Shown: positions 1 through 14,400, numbered from the stretch's first letter. The stretch: DNA of 64,000 nt from Nectonema munidae (GCA_030549495.1 JAUIRK010000164.1:124001-188000); one strand, 5' to 3'. Notes: generated from the letters alone by a model not told the origin. Numbers and translations: made by a program.

Positions 1-2012
1 TAACCTTAACATTGCCTACTTCCGAATCTTTGTTTCATTTCGTTTAGCGTCCAAATTGCTTAACAACGGGGTAATCGAAACGATATTCCGTCGTTAAGCG
101 AGGACTGGTCGTATTTAATTTTGAGTTGAAGTTTATTTCTTGAATAAATTGCTTGGTTATATTATATGTTAAAAAATAGTTTTTCCTCATACTTTGAGGA
201 CACTGAGATATTTATGTATTTTTTTTATAAAACACACGGAGGAGTGTCTTTAGAGTGAATGCGTTAATTTAAAAGTAGGTTGGTTTGAGAGGTTTTATTT
301 TGGTTTTGAGTCAGGGAACGCACTCTAATACGAAGCGATGAAAGGAACTCACTAATAAAGGCAGGCGAAGAGGTAGTGTTTTCTGAACTTCTATATCGGG
401 TATTCCAAAGCTTTTAAACGTTAGCATGTTTCTCCGTAGTGCAATCTTTTCGCCATTATCAAATTCTGGGAAGAAATATAAAAAGCATGAAAAGTTTGAT
501 TCAAGCACGGCACCATTATGTCTTACCGATGGTATAGGTGCTGTAGTCGAAAATTTTGTGAATGAAAACCTTGATATTTTTGGCCTTGTGTTTGATGACG
601 ATTCTCGCGCCAGTATACATCTCACCAGAAATGACTTGACTGTGGGTGACATTGAAGGCGGACTTTGAATGCTCCACTTTTACTTGGACTTTAAGGTACA
701 TATCAATGCTGATAATTTTTGCGCGAGTTATAGGGCCTTAAGTGGATTAAAAACAAAAACATTATGGTATGTAGGCTTTTCAAGTGCCTATAAATGATTG
801 ACTAAAACATTTTATCATTATTCACTACCGAGGTTTCGGAGCCGGGCCGCTAATACCAGAAAAGTTGCTCCTGTGTCTGGCTCCGAGAAATGATTTGATA
901 ATAATTATTCTAAATTAGTTTACTCTGAATATTAGTATTTCTCTCAACTTATATTGGCTACGAGTAAATTCTAAAGCATTATTAGCACACAAAAATAATT
1001 TTCATATTTGAAAATAATGGATCACACTAATTCAATTTACTTTCGTAGAGTCAAAACTTTCTGAAGTATATTTATATATACATAAATTTTGCCAAGATTC
1101 TTATTGCTAAGGATAGTAATAGATTTGTTCTATGAATACACTAAGGAAATTTGCTGACTCTAATTTTATCTGTTCCTTCTCCAAAGGGTTATGAATAGTG
1201 TTTTATTTGGATAGTACGAAATCCTTCAATAAACAAACTTCTTCTAGAAAAAATATGAACTGTTAAAAGTATAAGTCTAGTTCTTCACAGTATGAGTTTT
1301 CATACATTGGTAATGTAGTAACTAAGCAATGCTACAACGAATTTTTAAAAACTTAAATCAACAAAGTCGGAGTCAGACATTGAAATATTTTTGCTCAGAA
1401 GTCGAAGCCATAGGATTATTCGCGCTCTAAAGTCCTGTTCACTACAGCGTATAATACCAAATAATTCACCAACCATTGCGTGAGATAAAAAAAAGTATGC
1501 ATAAATATTCTTTTTTATCATTAAAATACTTAATTGATTTATAAACAATTTAAAAGTTTTAAGTAAAATGATAAAAAAAAAAGACTAAATACACAATCTG
1601 AAATTTTTCGTAACTTATTTACCAAAACAATGAAGAGTTTTAGTCCTCAGAAACTATCTTCAGAGAAAGATGTCTTGAATGAATAAATTATTAATGAAAA
1701 TTTAATTTAAAAGATGAATGATATTAAAACAAAAAATGACATAAAAATAAGTTTAATTAAAGGAAGAATTATTGATCTCGTAATTAATACATCAGATTAA
1801 AATTTTATTACTTCACATTTATATTACACAATATGGGATCTTCATTGATAAAACTAAAGATTTAGTCTACAGTAGTTAACCCTATAAGCACGTTGGGATG
1901 GAAAAGTGTTAGGAAAAATTAAGCTTATAATAAAACGGTTTAAACTGGAGGTGAACAACAGCAGTGATTGTGATTTATTAGTATATTATATTAATTAATA
2001 ATAAAAATAATA
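1..2012. other. Flank beyond the DOT1-like stop codon; mostly AT-rich
   Basis: This stretch lies 3' of the minus-strand DOT1-like gene and should contain its 3' UTR at the right end. I see no gene that can be named. A plus-strand frame at 426-668 has protein-like composition and is listed separately. A GC-richer hairpin sits at 834-890. The rest is AT-rich with homopolymer runs. Around 1877 there is a TTAACCCTATAAG sequence that resembles one end of the TTAA-type MITEs found elsewhere in the window, but no partner end is visible. Confidence 0.5.
426..668 (+). CDS. Unassigned open frame, 80 codons
   Basis: I do not recognise this frame. From the ATG it reads 80 residues with balanced composition: a lysine-rich N-terminal third, then an acidic, branched-chain-rich segment (GAVVENFVNENLDIFGLVF) and a C-terminus ending DLTVGDIEGGL. 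That looks more like protein than most frames in this AT-rich DNA. The opposite strand is also open across much of the interval (311-652), which weakens the case. It could be an exon, a fragment of a mobile element, or chance. No splice partner or homologous domain was found. Confidence 0.2.
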   Translation: MFLRSAIFSPLSNSGKKYKKHEKFDSSTAPLCLTDGIGAVVENFVNENLDIFGLVFDDDSRASIHLTRNDLTVGDIEGGL

Positions 2013-2407
2013 TCAACCTTTATAAGTCGTGGTGACGATACTGTTTACAGGCAGGAATCCAAACTCACTAGATTTTTGCTTTGAAGGTGATTTATTTGTT
2101 TTTGTTTCATCGCATGCGTCGTTATTTGCAGAATCACCAAATTCCTTCTTGATGAATTTGGCATTCATCACACTGGCACTTCTTCTATCCCCTGATTCTT
2201 GTTCTTCTTCGTTGGTCTCGGAAGATTCTGAAGTCAGTGCCAAATTGTTAAGGAGTGTTTTGACATCAGTGTTTGCTTTATTGCGCATACCAGGTTTGTA
2301 CGTAGAAGGGATTGAAAGATTGGGAATTTGATTTTTATACTTTATCGGGTGTAGGATAGAAGCTTCGTTTTGGGAATTACTCTCTGACGTTAGATTTGTG
2401 CTTGGAG
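2013..2407 (-). CDS. DOT1L: DOT1-like terminal exon k (charged C-terminal tail)
   Basis: The acceptor is AAAATTTTGACAG. After two bases completing an alanine codon the exon reads 130 residues to a TGA at 2013-2015. Composition is Ser, Asn, Glu and Lys rich (TSESSETNEEEQES, NKSPSKQKSS), with no recognisable domain. It is probably disordered, as expected for a DOT1 tail. The link to exon j rests on phase compatibility and strand only. Confidence 0.6.
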
Positions 2408-5400
2408 CTGTCAAAATTTTTAAAAGATGTAAATATTTAGAGCATTCATGAAATAAAAAAACCAAACTCTTTATACAGAAAAGAATATGGCCGTGGAAAT
2501 TCGACATTTTAGTTAAGAGACTTGCATTATAAAAATGACTTTGTTATCGTTATTTTCATTTGAAATTTTAAATATTTTTTACATTGAAATTTTAATCACA
2601 TAAAATTTTTTGGCTGAATTAATATGACATATAATAATGTATGCTCAGATCTTTGAAATTTTAAACTAAATCAATTGAACTTGAAATAAAAAAAGTTTAT
2701 AACATATAATGATTTTTAAGATTTTTAATTTTTTTTATCTACAATGCATTTTTATTGGAAAAAAAGTTTGTAACAATAAATCTCTTTGTTATTTAAAAAG
2801 TTTCACAGAAAACATAAAATACAAAGGTATAGAGTTAAAAAAGTTATCAATAGAAGGAAAATAGCCAACTAATAATGACTATAAATAAAGTCTAATTGTA
2901 TATCCTTTGAACACACGTGTGTGTATTAATCCGCCATTAAATTTCCTTTTTGTTAGCGTTATTTTCCAACAAAAGCATCCATAACAATAACCATATAACT
3001 TAACTTGACTAATAAATTTCTCGTTAATTTCTGAGCCTTAATAGTTAGGAATAGAGTTTTTATTAAGAAAACATTTGTATTAATCATTATTATGAGATAA
3101 AATCCCAAAATATAATTAAAATAGTCTTCCTGAAAATTTGGCACAAAAATCATACTTGAATCTTACATCAAGGAAATAATAAAGGGGCAAGGCTTTGCTA
3201 ACAACAAGAGAACATTAGTAAAATTATACTTATAGATTAATACGGAGCGAGAAAGATGTTAATCTTTTCAGGCGTTGCTTTTTGAATGACCTTTCACATA
3301 ACGTAAGGCGGCCATTTTGGTGGAACCTTGGTAGCCTTTATAGTAGAAAAGTATAACATATTGATTGATTAGCAAAATTGATTTCAATTAATGAATCATG
3401 AAATCGATATATTGGGTAGCAAGATTGTGGTACACTCACTCGTAATGCTAAATGAGCGTGCGAATCTACCGACAACTAAACAAAAGCAAAAAATTAACTA
3501 ACCAAAAAGACAGGATCTAGATTTTTAAGAAACTCGTTCTTCTAAAAAAGAATCAAAAAATATTGGAAATTTGTACGCGTTTTAGAAGCTAATGACGACA
3601 TGGAAGAAAGAGAAGAAATGGACTCAGAATCAAAACTTTTGGTACTTCCAGAATCATTACCATTCAACATGGGATTCTTCTTAGTTTTCTTGACCTAAAA
3701 AAAGAAAAATGTGAAGAAAATCAAGAGTGAAAAAAGAATAGAGTTGGATGATGTCAGGAAACAAGAATGATAGTGATGTATTGTTTTTTTCATTAATAAA
3801 ATATACATAAATTCCTTACATTTTTACTTCTTTCATCAAAGAACTTCTGCAGCTTAAACATAAAAAAGAGAGCATGGGACAAAAAAATATTTTTTTTTAA
3901 AAAGATTACAACACCTATGAAGCAAAGTTCTTTGATGTTTGTATATGAGTATATTTGGTATAAATTGTAAAATAAATGAACTTGTTGCTTTTATCAAAAA
4001 ATGTATCTCATATTCAATTTAATTTATTGCAAAACTGTCCTTTCTTTTGTTGTAGTCAATCTGGAAAATGATTTTTCGAAAAAGCAAAAAACTACCTTTT
4101 CTTCAGAAATTGTCAGCATTCGTTTATAGTGAAAGTCATTATGTATAAAATCAAAATAATAAAATATAGTTTGAAGAAAGACATTCATAAATCAAAAACT
4201 AAATATAATAATCCAAAATCAAACACCTTAGAAGAGTAAAAACAAAAGTATAGTATTTAAAGTTAGGAGCATCTAATGGATTAACTTGTGTAAAATATAA
4301 CAAATTAGTGAGTAAATATTATAAAGATTAAAAATTTTAAATTAATCTGTTATTATTTTTATGTTACTTAGAAAATTACTTTTATTGTACACAATTTATA
4401 GTACAAGCCTATTTATATAATGGCGTGATTTTAATTTATATGCATGCAGATACAGAAAGTTTACAATCGTTAAATAAATTTAATTGATTCATAGAGAGTT
4501 AGAAGACGGGTATCAAACTGAAATTGCTCTGGCATCTGATCTTCAAATTTAGAAAATCAAATACGAACTAAGTACTAGTCAATTTTAGAATTTTTTTAGA
4601 GCTAATCATATTTCTTTTCTATTAATTCTGCTTGTAGCTTTTAGCAATATTAACAAGGTTAGAAAAAAAGAACCCTATTATAATTATACACTAAACACAG
4701 TATATTGACTTCAAATCTCAATATGAGAAATAGAAAAATTCATTCAACGGGCTGCATAAAATCATTATCTTAAACACGGAATTCAGTTTACGTAGCGTAT
4801 GATTTATCCCTCTGTGTTAGGTTTCTATAATAAAAATATACAACCACCTGTAAAACAAGAGTGGACAAAAAACTCTTCAATAAAACATTTTAAGAAGCAA
4901 GGGGAAGATGAACGTATCAATTAAAGTCTCTTATTGCATATCACTAAAATGACATATGGCATTTAAAGTTTTATGAACCAATAATAGCTCCAAGAGATTT
5001 CTAAGTTTTCTAACAGACAAAAATGGAATTAAATAACATTAACGACCTCCATATTTGGCAACTCCGAAATCACCTTTTTGTAATTTTTGAGACTGCAACT
5101 ACATTTATTTGTAATTTTTTTCACATTAATGATTCAACTTTTCTGTTTCAAATAGTATAAATCTTCAAAAAGTTCAAGGTCGTTTATGAATTTCAATTTT
5201 AAATAGTGATTGAAAGATTTCCTGAATTTTAGACATTCTATTTTCTTCAACACAATTTACTAAAATGTTCTCTTTGTTTGTATTTCTAGTTCGGTGTCTT
5301 TCTTGCATTGTCTTCAAAAAGATTTTCATCCAAGAGAAAACAATACGATTCATAAACTGAATAATATATCCTAAATTTTTATTCCAAAGGTATTTGGTTC

Positions 5401-8400
5401 AAAAGGTGTGTCCGCACCGCCTCCACAACACTGCTAACGAAAACAAAGAAGAGGAAATAAGGAAAAGTTTTGAAAATAATTAAAAAACATACCAAACTTC
5501 TATCAATGGTGTAGATGTAATAGGGGATGGAATTTTGCGTCCAAGAAAAACCCTCACTTTCACTCATGAACTTTTCCATTGACATTATTGACGCGCTGTC
5601 TAAGCAAAAGTGAATGCACGGGGGTAAAATGAAGCAATTTCATAAGTTGAGGATAAAGCGCATTATAAACTTTATCTTTTACCCCCAAGCGCTTTACAAA
5701 CACCAAAACACATCATTGTCGATTTTTTACCAGCACTTATCAGCAAAACGTATCCAACATATCATTCTGCCATTAATATTAGTTTCAATTTCAATAACAC
5801 TGCGCGGTTTAAATATAAACTTGCTTAAAAGTAATCCTTTAAATGTCCTTCTTTCTTGATCCCCTATACATCGATGTTTACAAGGGAAACATTTCTTTCA
5901 TTTGTTATTGCACTGATGTCTATGATGCATAAATCTTTTTTAACGAAGAGCGTCTCAAAGAGTAAATTAGGAAAGTGTATCACCAGTCAAAGTATAATTT
6001 CAAACATATTTTAGTATACTAGAGTATAAGCCCACAAAACACATTTCATATGAAAGTTGATTAAGATAAAAGAGCGCTCCGCGAAAAATTGCGTGTGGGT
6101 ACCCGCGAGTACTCACAATTGTGAAAGTCGGCATACCGACGCAGTATTCATCAGTTGAAAAGATGTTATCAGTCGCTTCAAAATTCTAATATAACGAGGA
6201 AATTTTTGGAAAAAAAATATCATTTCATGTAAATAAGCCATCATGTGATGTGAGTTCGCTTGGTGTTTGGGCGTGGACGTAAAGAATCCTTGGAAAATAT
6301 ATGCACTGAGATAAAACTTTTGTGCATAATAAAGTCAAGCTCTACTATGTGTACAAAGATAAACTATTTTTTGTTAAATTGATACAAGTTCCAATTCATT
6401 CCAAAGAGATGAAAGAATTATTAATTTGAAATATACATCGAAACCGATTACATCGTTGGCATTATCCAAATTGAATATAAACGCTCGCAAAGTTTTCTTC
6501 TTCATTCGTGCAAGGGATAGAAGGTCATATGATAAAAGAGATGCATGGAAAAATGAGTCGAATAAAGAGAAATGAAGAAAGATACAAGAGAAATGCACAT
6601 GACAAAATGTTTTTGATATACGACATCACGTCTCGACATTTAATCAGTATTTCCCAAAGTAGTGAGAGGGATTAAAATTAGAAGTTTGAAAGTCTAGTGG
6701 GAGCTATTAAGTTTATGAAAAATATAGTCGAACCTATGTTAGCGGCCACCCGCGGATAGTGGCCAAAATAATTTCCCCTGCAAGAAAAAATAGTGCCATA
6801 TATTTGAGGTGTCCACAACAAGAACCCACTCCCGGGATTGCAAGCAGCAAGACCATGCAGCCGCGTCACGACTCAGCGGGTGTTATAGCGCATTTTGAAA
6901 TCCCCTAATTAAGTTTGGAATGAATCAAAAAAGTTTCAAAGATCTGCTAAGAGGAGGTCAGAATTCATGTCATTCTTTTAGCTTCAAGCTTGGATATTGT
7001 GCGTGTGCAAACATTGTCACAACATGCATTAAGCTTGCAGATTAGGCATTGTTTTACAGTTATTAAATTTGATTGCTTACTTATGTTATGACTTATGAAT
7101 CACGTATCAATCGATATTCAATAAACCTGTCAAAATTAGTCTTTTCAGCTCACGTGTGAGAGCTGTCAAAAGAAAGTCATGAAGCATGCGTAAATTTATT
7201 TCATTCTCAATCAGCATCTCTTTCTCTTTCGTATAAGAAATCATCGCTAGTTCATCAATCGTATCAATTGCATTTTCTTCAACACATCCCATCTCATTCT
7301 TTTCATTGCGTGAGTTTGCCATGGCTCCAGGTCGCTTTCCTCTTTCCGTGGAGAAAAGGATTGAGGTCATCAAAATGCATGATCAGTACAGGATGAGAGC
7401 CCGCTCCATCGCCTTGAGACTTAGTTTCCAAGGTCATCGTTGTGGTCGAACACAGATTCTCAACATTATCAAGCGCAAAGCTGAGTGGTTAGAAGTAATT
7501 GAAAATAACATGCCTCTTGATCGGAAGAGGAAAATAAGGAAGACCGCCAACGATGAAATGTAACATCGTACTTTACGAGTGGTTTAAGGACACAACAGCA
7601 CGTGTGCTGCCAGTTAGTGGACCGCTTTTGCAAGAGAAGGCTCAAGCACTCGCAGTTGAACTTGACCTGAAGAACTTCAAAGCTTCCAGCGGATGGTTAG
7701 AAATAACCGATATAATTATATGGCCTCAATATTGTTTTTGGCAAGATGAATGGAGAGAGTGGTGGAGTGGACAATGCTGTTATCACTGAATGGATATCAA
7801 AATTACCAGAACTTTGCGCAAGCTAGAAACTCTGCAATATTTACAGCATGGATGAGACGGGTCTCTTCTTTAAAGCGTCAGTTGACTCAACGCTTCATCT
7901 GAAAGGTGCCGATTGCTCGGGAGGAAAAGGGTCAAAATAGCGCATCACTGTCATGTTATGCGCAAATGCTGCTGGAGACAAAGAGCAGTTATGGTTATTG
8001 GCAAATCAATCAAGCCACGTTGCTTTGGACGAATCAATAGGAATGACCTCCCGGTGGACTATCACGTCAACAAGTGGGCATGGATGACAAGTAATCTCTT
8101 CGAAATATACATGCGTAAGCTGGATGCCAAGATGGGTCGACAAAAAAGAAACATTCTTATGATCCTGGACAATGCTGCGTGCCGTCCTCAACTTCATCTG
8201 AAGAACATTAAGCTACTCTTTCTGCCTCCCAACACTACTTCCGTCACTCAGCCCATGGACCATGGCATCATTCAAGCGACCAAACTAAAGCTCAGGAAAC
8301 GTCAGCTGAAGCATATTATTTGCAAGATGGAGCAAGATCCTGCCATGACCGCACCAGATCTCATGAAGAAGTCTGACGTCTTGCATTCCATTTACAGGAT

Positions 8401-11400
8401 TAGTAGATCATGGTCGGATGTAGATCCTAACACTAACCGGAAATGTTTCAGCAAATGTGGCATCGGATCTAAGTTAGAACATGCTGAAGAAAATGCCGAT
8501 GAGCTCGGAACTGTCTGCAGAGAGCGTCTTCAAGAACTTGTGGAGGTTGATGCGTGTCTGGCCACGACGAACAATGAGAAGGTTTTGACTTTGGAGGACT
8601 ATCTCAAAGAATCGTTAGCCAAGATATAGTCAAAGACAGCGACGATGAAGTTGAGGAGTCTCACCCACCTGTTAAAATCATCTATCTGTTTTTCAGAGGC
8701 CAGCAAATGCATAGATCTTCGCACTTTTGCTATTAGCAAAGGGTATCGAGATATCTTGCGCAGATGTGAAGACTTGGAGGATGCCATCCTGAATGAGCAG
8801 CAGAGTCAGAGGTAGCAAGCAAAGCAGAAGACAATGTTGGATTTTTTCAAGAAGACGTGAAATTCAAATCAAATTGTTTCCATAAATTTTGTTAAAAATA
8901 AAATTGTAATTAAATTCGAATAAATTGTTATTTGTAATAAACTGTTTAAATAATCAATCTCCACAATTTATGTTTTTTTTCTGGCTAAGGTTTGCTACAA
9001 TGCATGTGCATACACTTTTAAAAGTTAATACAGTATGTACGGAAATTCAAATTGGTGGTCAAACTGCGTATAGCGGCCACCTGTCTATAGCGGTCGCTTT
9101 TTTTGTTTCCTTTGATTGGTCACTATGGACAGGTTTGACTGTAGTTTTATATTAATATCTATACGAGGAATATTATTTGTTGCAGAAAGTGGTAAAGAGG
9201 TCTTTCACACAGAAATGATAGACATTTTATTCACCATATCTATACATTTGACTCAACTAAATCAAAACATACATATAATGGTTAGAACATCATAATTCAT
9301 GAACCTGAGATGATAAATGTTTGAATGACAAATGGAAGTTATTTAGCTGAGAATGAATCATTTATGGATGACAAGATTAAAATGGAATCAAGCACTTACA
9401 TGTTGTTCGTTAATTCGCTTTGCCTAGATTTAAATATATGCATCAAAAAGATGCACTCAATATTTGAGATAAAGGCCATCCCAGAGATTGGCGCCTACTC
9501 ATGCTCTCCTGAGTTAAGACTTTTGTTAAATCCTTATCAACAGGCACAAGTGTGACCATGATATATTCAAAATATCATCAGTAATTGAACTCAATAGCCA
9601 AACTCCTCAATAGTATCCTTCTAAAATACCGAAAATAAAAATTTCAAAGTGAGTTTATCTACCAATCTACTAAAAAAGCAGTCGTCATGTTTTACGAAAT
9701 CTTACTTTTTGCTCTTCAAATTCAGTTGGCAAATCATTATCATGGATTCCTAAATAGAGAGAACCTGATGACGAACTGGAGGAACAGCAAATCGGGCTAC
9801 CACTTTAAACAATAAGAATAAGACCCTAATTCAGGTAGCTCTTAAACAGAATAATTATAGGGTATACATAATGCGTATATTTAAATAGTTACATATGTTG
9901 AACTTATTCTATTTTGGTCAAGCAAGTATATAATAGGTTTAAATTCTGTTTAAGCTATACACTGATATGCTGAAAAATTGTCATCGACCATCACCACTAC
10001 TCTGCCCAAGTATGCGAGGGCCTCGGATATAACTAAATAAATCTAACGATCCTCAAGCATTCGCTATACCCAGTGTCCAATGTGGACATAATTGTAAGTA
10101 CAAATGTGAAGAAAGGCACATACCATCAAGAGAACGATCTGTGATGCGATAGTTTTCTGGGCGGAATGGATATGTTGAGATTATCTTGGTGCCTAAAAAG
10201 TCAAAAATAAAAAAATTCTGACATGTTAACACTAGAACGCCAGAGAATGTCATTTGACGAATTTTAAAGTTCTGGCGATAATTCAATGCCAGATAATTTA
10301 CTCCTGTGCTATATTCGGTCCCTGACAACATGGTAAATATATAACTGAAATAGTTTAGTAATAGTTTTCTTTAAAGGTTACCAGGGTGAGGAAAAATTGA
10401 CTGAAAAAGTAGGAAAAAATTGACTTTCTCATAGAAAAAATTGACTTTATTGACTTTTTAAAGTTTCATTGAATTGAACTATGAACACTTTAGTAAAAGT
10501 ATTGAAAAATTATTTCAAAGAATCCATGACTTTGTAATAAAACAACATATAACTAATGTCATTTTCTGATTTAAAATTGGATCATTTTCTAGCTGTTTTT
10601 TCAGGTTAAAAAAAAGATCTTTCTACTTCTAAAGTTAAAACTTGACAATTTTGTAATTTGGGATAAGTACTGCGAGAGATTTGAGAGTTGTCCATATTCA
10701 TGATTTTATTGATTTCATTTTATTTGAATCTATTTTCAAGATAACTTTTAACGCCACATTCGTCTTAAATGAAATAATGTTGAAACAAATGAAGGCATCT
10801 TCGACTGAAAAAGTCTCTATGTTGACTTTTCCCGACTAAATCAATGAATCGTGAATATCCTCTAATTATTGTTAGCAAGTTTTGACATAGATTTTCTTTT
10901 TTAACAATTTCTTGATATTTGGCAATAAAATTCCAACATTTTCTTCACTGCTGGAAGATTTTAATGAAAATATTTTGCTGCTTGCAACCAATTTGTTAAT
11001 TTCGTTACACTTGGAACTTAAGTGTTGCCGATAGGTTTGAAAAGAGAACGTCTTTTTCTATTACTAATTTTGAATGATTTAATGCCGGTAACCTACAATT
11101 TTGCAGGATAACTTAACTTTTAAGGTAAACTTGTTTAAAAGATGTGAAAAACATGCAATGATAAAAAAGTCTGGGAATAAAATTCCATAACTTCTGCAGC
11201 GGATATATTGCATGTAACAAAAATTTGTCTTACAAAAAACTTCTTCATGTTTCACTTCAGTCAGGCAAACTTTACAGTAAAACCTTTTATTAGATGAAAA
11301 AAGCCCAACTATTGTGGAAGTGTTGATATAAAGAAGAATTCTTGTATGTATCGCTTATAACAGTTTTAGGCATATTGAATCAAAAAGTGTTTATAAAAAT

Positions 11401-14400
11401 TGACTTTATTGACCTAAACTCGAAAAATTGACTTTGATTGACTTAAAAATTTGAAATTAGTTCAAAATTTTTTAGACTAAACAAGTAAAGATCTTCTTCA
11501 TAGAGTTTTTGCTAAACGGAAATAAAAGTTGACTTTATTGACTTTTACTCGCCCTGGTTATTACTTATATTTTAATTGCAATTAATTCAACTGTAAGAGA
11601 TAAATTTTTTGAAAGATATTTCAAATAAGAAATTTAGCAATTAGGTAATTATACTAAGAAACCCGTCTTTTATTTCTTTAGAACCAAATTGTCCAAATAC
11701 CAAAATATCGTAGTATCAAATTGTTCACAACAAATTATTCAGTCACCGAATTTATATATCTTTTTATTTCTCAGGTTTATATCAGAATTCTAATACTTAC
11801 TCATCATTTTTTAAAGTTTATACGACAATTTGTTTCAAATGTTCAAGATAATTAATTGGCTTTTAAATATTTTTTCAGTCATTGTTATTTTCAATGAAAA
11901 TGTTCTTTTTCTCTTTTTTGAATAATACTTATAAATATTCTTCTTTTGCGTCAGTTGACTCTTTTTAGCGTTTGGATAACTAAAAAATTTGGTCTTTCCT
12001 ATAACACCCTGACGTAAGCGCCTTGGAGGAAAAGCATTTCAGAAAAAATAACTAAAAACTTACATTATCAAAAATATAAATGTTTTGATTTTTCAAATGT
12101 GGGAAAATGAAATTTTCTCTTAAGCCCATTCAAGAGTAACGGAACACCATCGCCCCATAAAATAAAAATCCTGTGCTTCAAGTTATGTAAAATCTTATTA
12201 ACAAGAATAATCAGACAATTGGTTTTCAAAAAAAAGCATCTAAAGAGTGGTTTATTTAATCTTTTCAAAAATATTAATCAATAGCATCGGTCAACAGACA
12301 AGAAATTGCCAAATTTTTTTATATCTGATTTTAGACAATTTTGATGCGCTGAATCCAAAAATAGCATTGATTTTGCTCAATCAGGGTAACTTTTTGTTCT
12401 ATTGCCAAACATTATTTTACAGTTGATGTTTATACATAAGGTTACTAGCATTTTTGTAGCTCGTTTTTTGATATAAATGTTGTTGATATTTTTCTTGCAA
12501 GCACTGATTTTTTACAGGCCGGATGTATTCTGCTAAATCTACGGCGAATACACCGTTGTTGAAACCAGTCACAAGTTTCGTAAAGCGTGTTTATCATGCT
12601 TATTTTGGCATGAAACTTGGTGATCAGGACAAAGCTTGGGCGCCTCACATGGTCTGCAAGAAATGCACCGAGTATCTCCGTAGCTGGACCAATGTAAAGA
12701 AGGATGGACTGAAGTTTGGAATTCCTATGATTTGGAGAGAGATGTCAGTGACTGTTATTTCTGTGTTATTAATTTGACTGAGATCAACAGAAAGAACCAG
12801 AGCATCCTCAAGTATCCTGACTTTGAATCAGCACGTCGTCATGTACCTCACTGTGATGAAATTCCAGTACTTGTCTTTGAAAACCTTCCGAAATAAGTAA
12901 CGAAGAATTCTCCAGTGTTGAAGAGAATGAAGAAGTAGTTCCTAGCAATGGTGCCGAACAGACTCTACCGCAACAGACATCAAGAATACCTTTGTTTTTT
13001 TGCTGAAGAGAGAGACTTGGTGTACTGTATAGATGTTACACAGCTTCTGCACAATCTTGGACTGTTTATTGACAGCAACAAGAGATCGCTGAAAGCTGTT
13101 CTGGTGCACAACGGCAACAAGTTTGCCTCTATACCCCTTGCTCACTCAACTACGCTGAAGGAGAAGTATGAAGCGGTAAAGTATCTGCTAGAGAAAATTC
13201 GTTGTCAGCATGAGTGGATGATCTGTGTTGACATGAAGATGGTGAACTTTTTGTTGCGACAGCAGTCCGGTTTTACCAAGTACACGTGTTTTCTGTCCAT
13301 GGGGGATAGTAGAGACCGAGCTCAGCATTACACGAAGAAGGAGTGGGCTGTACGTGAGGAATTGGAGCCTAGCAGATCAAAGAACGTCATCAACACACCT
13401 CTAGTGAACAGAGGCAAGATAATCTTCCCATCCCTGCACATTAAGCTTGGCATGATGAAGCAGTTCACTAAAGTTCTGAACAAGAATGGCGGCTGCTTCA
13501 CTTACCTGTGTCATGCTTTTCAAGGAGTGACCATGGAGAAGTTGAAAACTAGCATCTTTGACGGACCTCAAATACGTCATCTCATCAGAGATCCAGAGTT
13601 TGAAAATACAATGAACAAATTTCACTGGTGATACAAATAGAAGAAAGGATTTTATTTGATTTTTTTTAAATAAAACTTGTATTAAAATTTAATTTGAACT
13701 TTTAAATTTCAATCATACATTTTTTAGTCGTTTTTCGCATACTTCAACTTTAAAAAATACTTTTTAGCTTATCATTTTGTATATATATTTTCTTCATACC
13801 CCCCAAATTCTTTGGTCTTCCTCTCTTCATCTTTCCATCAATCAATTCATCTTTTATCTTCTTTAAAACGTTCCCTTCGGACATCCTTTCGACATGGCCA
13901 AACCAACGTAATCTATTCTCTTCTAAATTCACTTCTATATCCTCAATTCCAATTTTCTTTCTCAACACATAGTTGGCAATCCTATTTTTCAGCGTCTTTC
14001 CGCACATCATCCTAATCATTCTCATCTGTTGTTTGTAGCCTTCTCGTCAGCCTTCTTCATCACCCAGCATTCAGGACCGTAACAAATCGTACTTCTAACA
14101 CAAACTTTATACAGTCTGCTTTTAGTTCGTCAGATAAAAAATTCCCATACAGTAAGCCGGATAATTCCTTGAACTTTTTCCAATCTAGGCTTAATTAGTA
14201 CTTACGCTGTCTCCATTTTTGCACTTTCTACAAACAAAGCAACTCACTTTGATCATATTTTAAATTTTTTAAAAAGTTGTTAGGTGACTTTTTATAAAAG
14301 AAAAATGTACATTTCTAAAAAAATAAAATAAAATTAGTAAAAACAAGTTATAAATTAAAGTTTAAAAGAATAAATAACTTATACAGATATCAAATAAAAG

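Larger units (their letters stand above)
2408..5492 (-). other. 3' introns of the DOT1-like gene
   Basis: Apart from exons j and i, this AT-rich stretch holds nothing I can name. A candidate splice segment near 5376-5434 (acceptor TTTTCGTTAG) reads QCCGGGADTPFEPNTFGIKI and a stop after exon h. It would give a shorter alternative C-terminus instead of exons i to k. I rate it below the main path because DOT1 proteins normally continue with a charged segment here. Confidence 0.4.

Noticed and set aside
10220-10316. Minus-strand frame beginning TEYSTGVNYLALNYRQN
   Set aside because: It has an acceptor-like start but no good donor, and the phase from exon f does not fit. It lies between exons f and g, which already join.
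12064-12114. Minus-strand exon-like segment with donor GATAAT|GTAAGT
   Set aside because: DOT1-like exons f and g join directly and match the family there; including this would insert unrelated residues and does not lead in phase to exon g.
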